A stretch of 6,861 nt of DNA from Lachnospiraceae bacterium (GTDB lineage Bacteria > Bacillota > Clostridia > Lachnospirales > Lachnospiraceae), in the NCBI GenBank assembly GCA_017443685.1, contig JAFSYD010000116.1:1-6861 (forward strand). Reading direction: 5' to 3'. This document shows positions 6,648-6,861 of the stretch, in pieces. A program made the position numbers and the translations under genes. The stretch's first letter is position 1; each line of letters begins with the position of its first letter. A model generated the notes under the pieces. That model worked only from the letters and a program-made list of their open reading frames with translations, was not told where the DNA came from and made no database searches.

Positions 6648-6653
6648 TTTTTT
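6619..6653 (+). terminator. Terminator-shaped element on the plus strand, pointing toward the T-box
   Basis: Read on the plus strand, the stem GCAT/ATGC plus CGCCTCC/GGAGGCG, with one bulged C, is followed directly by TTTTTT (6648-6653). This is the textbook shape of an intrinsic terminator. No plus-strand gene precedes it, so if it works it would stop antisense transcription entering the riboswitch from the operon side. The U-tract is also one arm of a longer inverted repeat, which offers another explanation. Confidence 0.5.
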
Positions 6654-6739
6654 GCGGGAGGTAACGAGCCCGGCTGCTTTTGCCTGATTCGAACCCAAGC
6701 TGTTACCTGCGGAACAAAAAAATCCTGTCCCGCAAAAAA
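6648..6739. repeat. 12-bp perfect inverted repeat linking the leader to the T-box terminator
   Basis: TTTTTTGCGGGA at 6648-6659 is the exact reverse complement of TCCCGCAAAAAA at 6728-6739. The right copy lies in the 3' arm and loop of the T-box terminator, and the left copy is about 70 bases downstream in the transcript. Pairing between them would compete with the terminator stem in full-length RNA. Confidence 0.7.
6660..6707 (-). other. Long leader hairpin downstream of the T-box terminator
   Basis: In the minus-strand RNA, GGTAACAGCTTGG (6707-6695) pairs with CCGGGCT-C-GTTACC (6673-6660) as a 13-bp stem with one bulged C and a loop of about 21 bases. Two of the pairs are G-U in minus-strand RNA but would be A-C mismatches in plus-strand RNA, which supports the minus strand as the functional one. 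It begins nine bases after the terminator U-tract. It does not match a riboswitch class known to me. Confidence 0.5.
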
Positions 6740-6757
6740 AATTGCTGGGACAGGATT
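6716..6757 (-). terminator. T-box transcription terminator
   Basis: In the minus-strand RNA, AATCCTGTCCC (6757-6747) pairs with GGGACAGGATT (6731-6721). Four further pairs (GCAA/TTGC) lie across a bulged A and close a T6 loop. The total is about 15 bp, followed by a U-run (6722-6716, two of which pair in the stem). Its 5' arm is shared with the antiterminator, so the two folds exclude each other. Confidence 0.95.
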
Positions 6758-6861
6758 GTACTTCTCCTGCGGTGCCACCCGGCTTGACGTCATAAAAAAC
6801 GCCCTCTCAAACACGTACCATCATACGCTGACCTTTGATCACGGGGAGCCTCACCCCGGCG
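6716..6861 (-). promoter_or_regulatory. T-box riboswitch, 3' portion (probably tRNA-Trp responsive)
   Basis: The conserved T-box sequence CCGGGTGGCACCGC lies at 6782-6769 on the minus strand. Around it an antiterminator (6783-6744) can form. GCCGGG pairs with CCCAGC with one mismatch, the unpaired seven-base bulge is UGGCACC, and GCAGGA pairs with TCCTGT. The competing terminator follows. Uncharged tRNA binding its CCA end to the UGG of the bulge would stabilise the antiterminator and let RNA polymerase reach the transporter genes. The fourth bulge base is C, which predicts a tRNA with discriminator G, as in tRNA-Trp and not tRNA-Tyr. Upstream, 6858-6842 holds a CGGGG/CCCCG hairpin and 6798-6786 lies in a probable stem-III region. 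The specifier loop, most of stem I and the promoter lie beyond the window. Confidence 0.93.

Noticed and set aside
6683..6698. GGGTTCGAATC on the minus strand, resembling a tRNA T-loop
   Set aside because: The bases flanking TTCGAAT do not form the five-pair T stem, and no acceptor, D or anticodon arms can be drawn around it. TTCGAA is also simply palindromic.
6536..6814. A 92-codon minus-strand open frame running through the T-box
   Set aside because: It crosses the T-box sequence and terminator, has no family resemblance and is explained by the RNA structures. Only its last 28 codons are mentioned separately, as a weak possibility.
6808..6821. UGG in a small CGTA/TACG hairpin upstream of the T-box, considered as the specifier codon
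   Set aside because: It is only about 30 bases upstream of the T-box sequence, too close for a stem I specifier loop, and it lacks the surrounding stem I architecture. The true specifier should lie beyond 6861.

Overview
The window looks like chromosomal DNA from a Firmicute of the class Clostridia, plausibly a Lachnospiraceae-type anaerobe of moderate GC. This is inferred from a T-box riboswitch in front of an amino-acid transporter, a lipoprotein-type solute-binding protein, AGGAG-type ribosome binding sites and intrinsic terminators with U-tracts. All genes recognised lie on the minus strand, so transcription runs from high to low coordinates. The species cannot be fixed from the sequence.

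Transporter operon, right half (about 6861 down to 3109). It opens with the 3' part of a T-box riboswitch (6716-6861). The T-box sequence, antiterminator and a strong terminator are visible, but the specifier region lies outside the window. A structured, non-coding leader of about 175 bases follows. Then come a lipoprotein solute-binding protein (5460-6539), a branched-chain-type permease (4456-5382) and an ATPase (3671-4456, overlapping the permease stop by one base). Together they form a complete TrpXYZ-type ABC importer. The variable base of the T-box bulge predicts a tRNA with discriminator G, which fits tRNA-Trp, so tryptophan is the favoured substrate, by inference. The same transcript probably continues into dtd (3138-3581), a D-aminoacyl-tRNA deacylase, and ends at an intrinsic terminator at 3109-3136.

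Signalling operon, left half (3053 down to 1 and beyond). A near-consensus sigma-A promoter (TTGACA, 17 bases, TACAAT) lies just past that terminator. It drives a 787-residue response regulator with the order REC, GGDEF, degenerate GGDEF, REC, HD-GYP, which should both make and degrade cyclic di-GMP. Eleven bases downstream begins a six-helix membrane protein cut by the window edge, which is probably its sensor, perhaps a histidine kinase. The most unusual feature is that the catalytically intact GGDEF domain has lost the aspartate of its RxxD inhibitory site, while the degenerate GGDEF domain beside it keeps a correctly spaced RxxD.

No tRNA, rRNA, insertion sequence, CRISPR array or phage gene was seen. 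There is no gene-free stretch longer than 300 bases except the T-box leader, which runs off the right edge.
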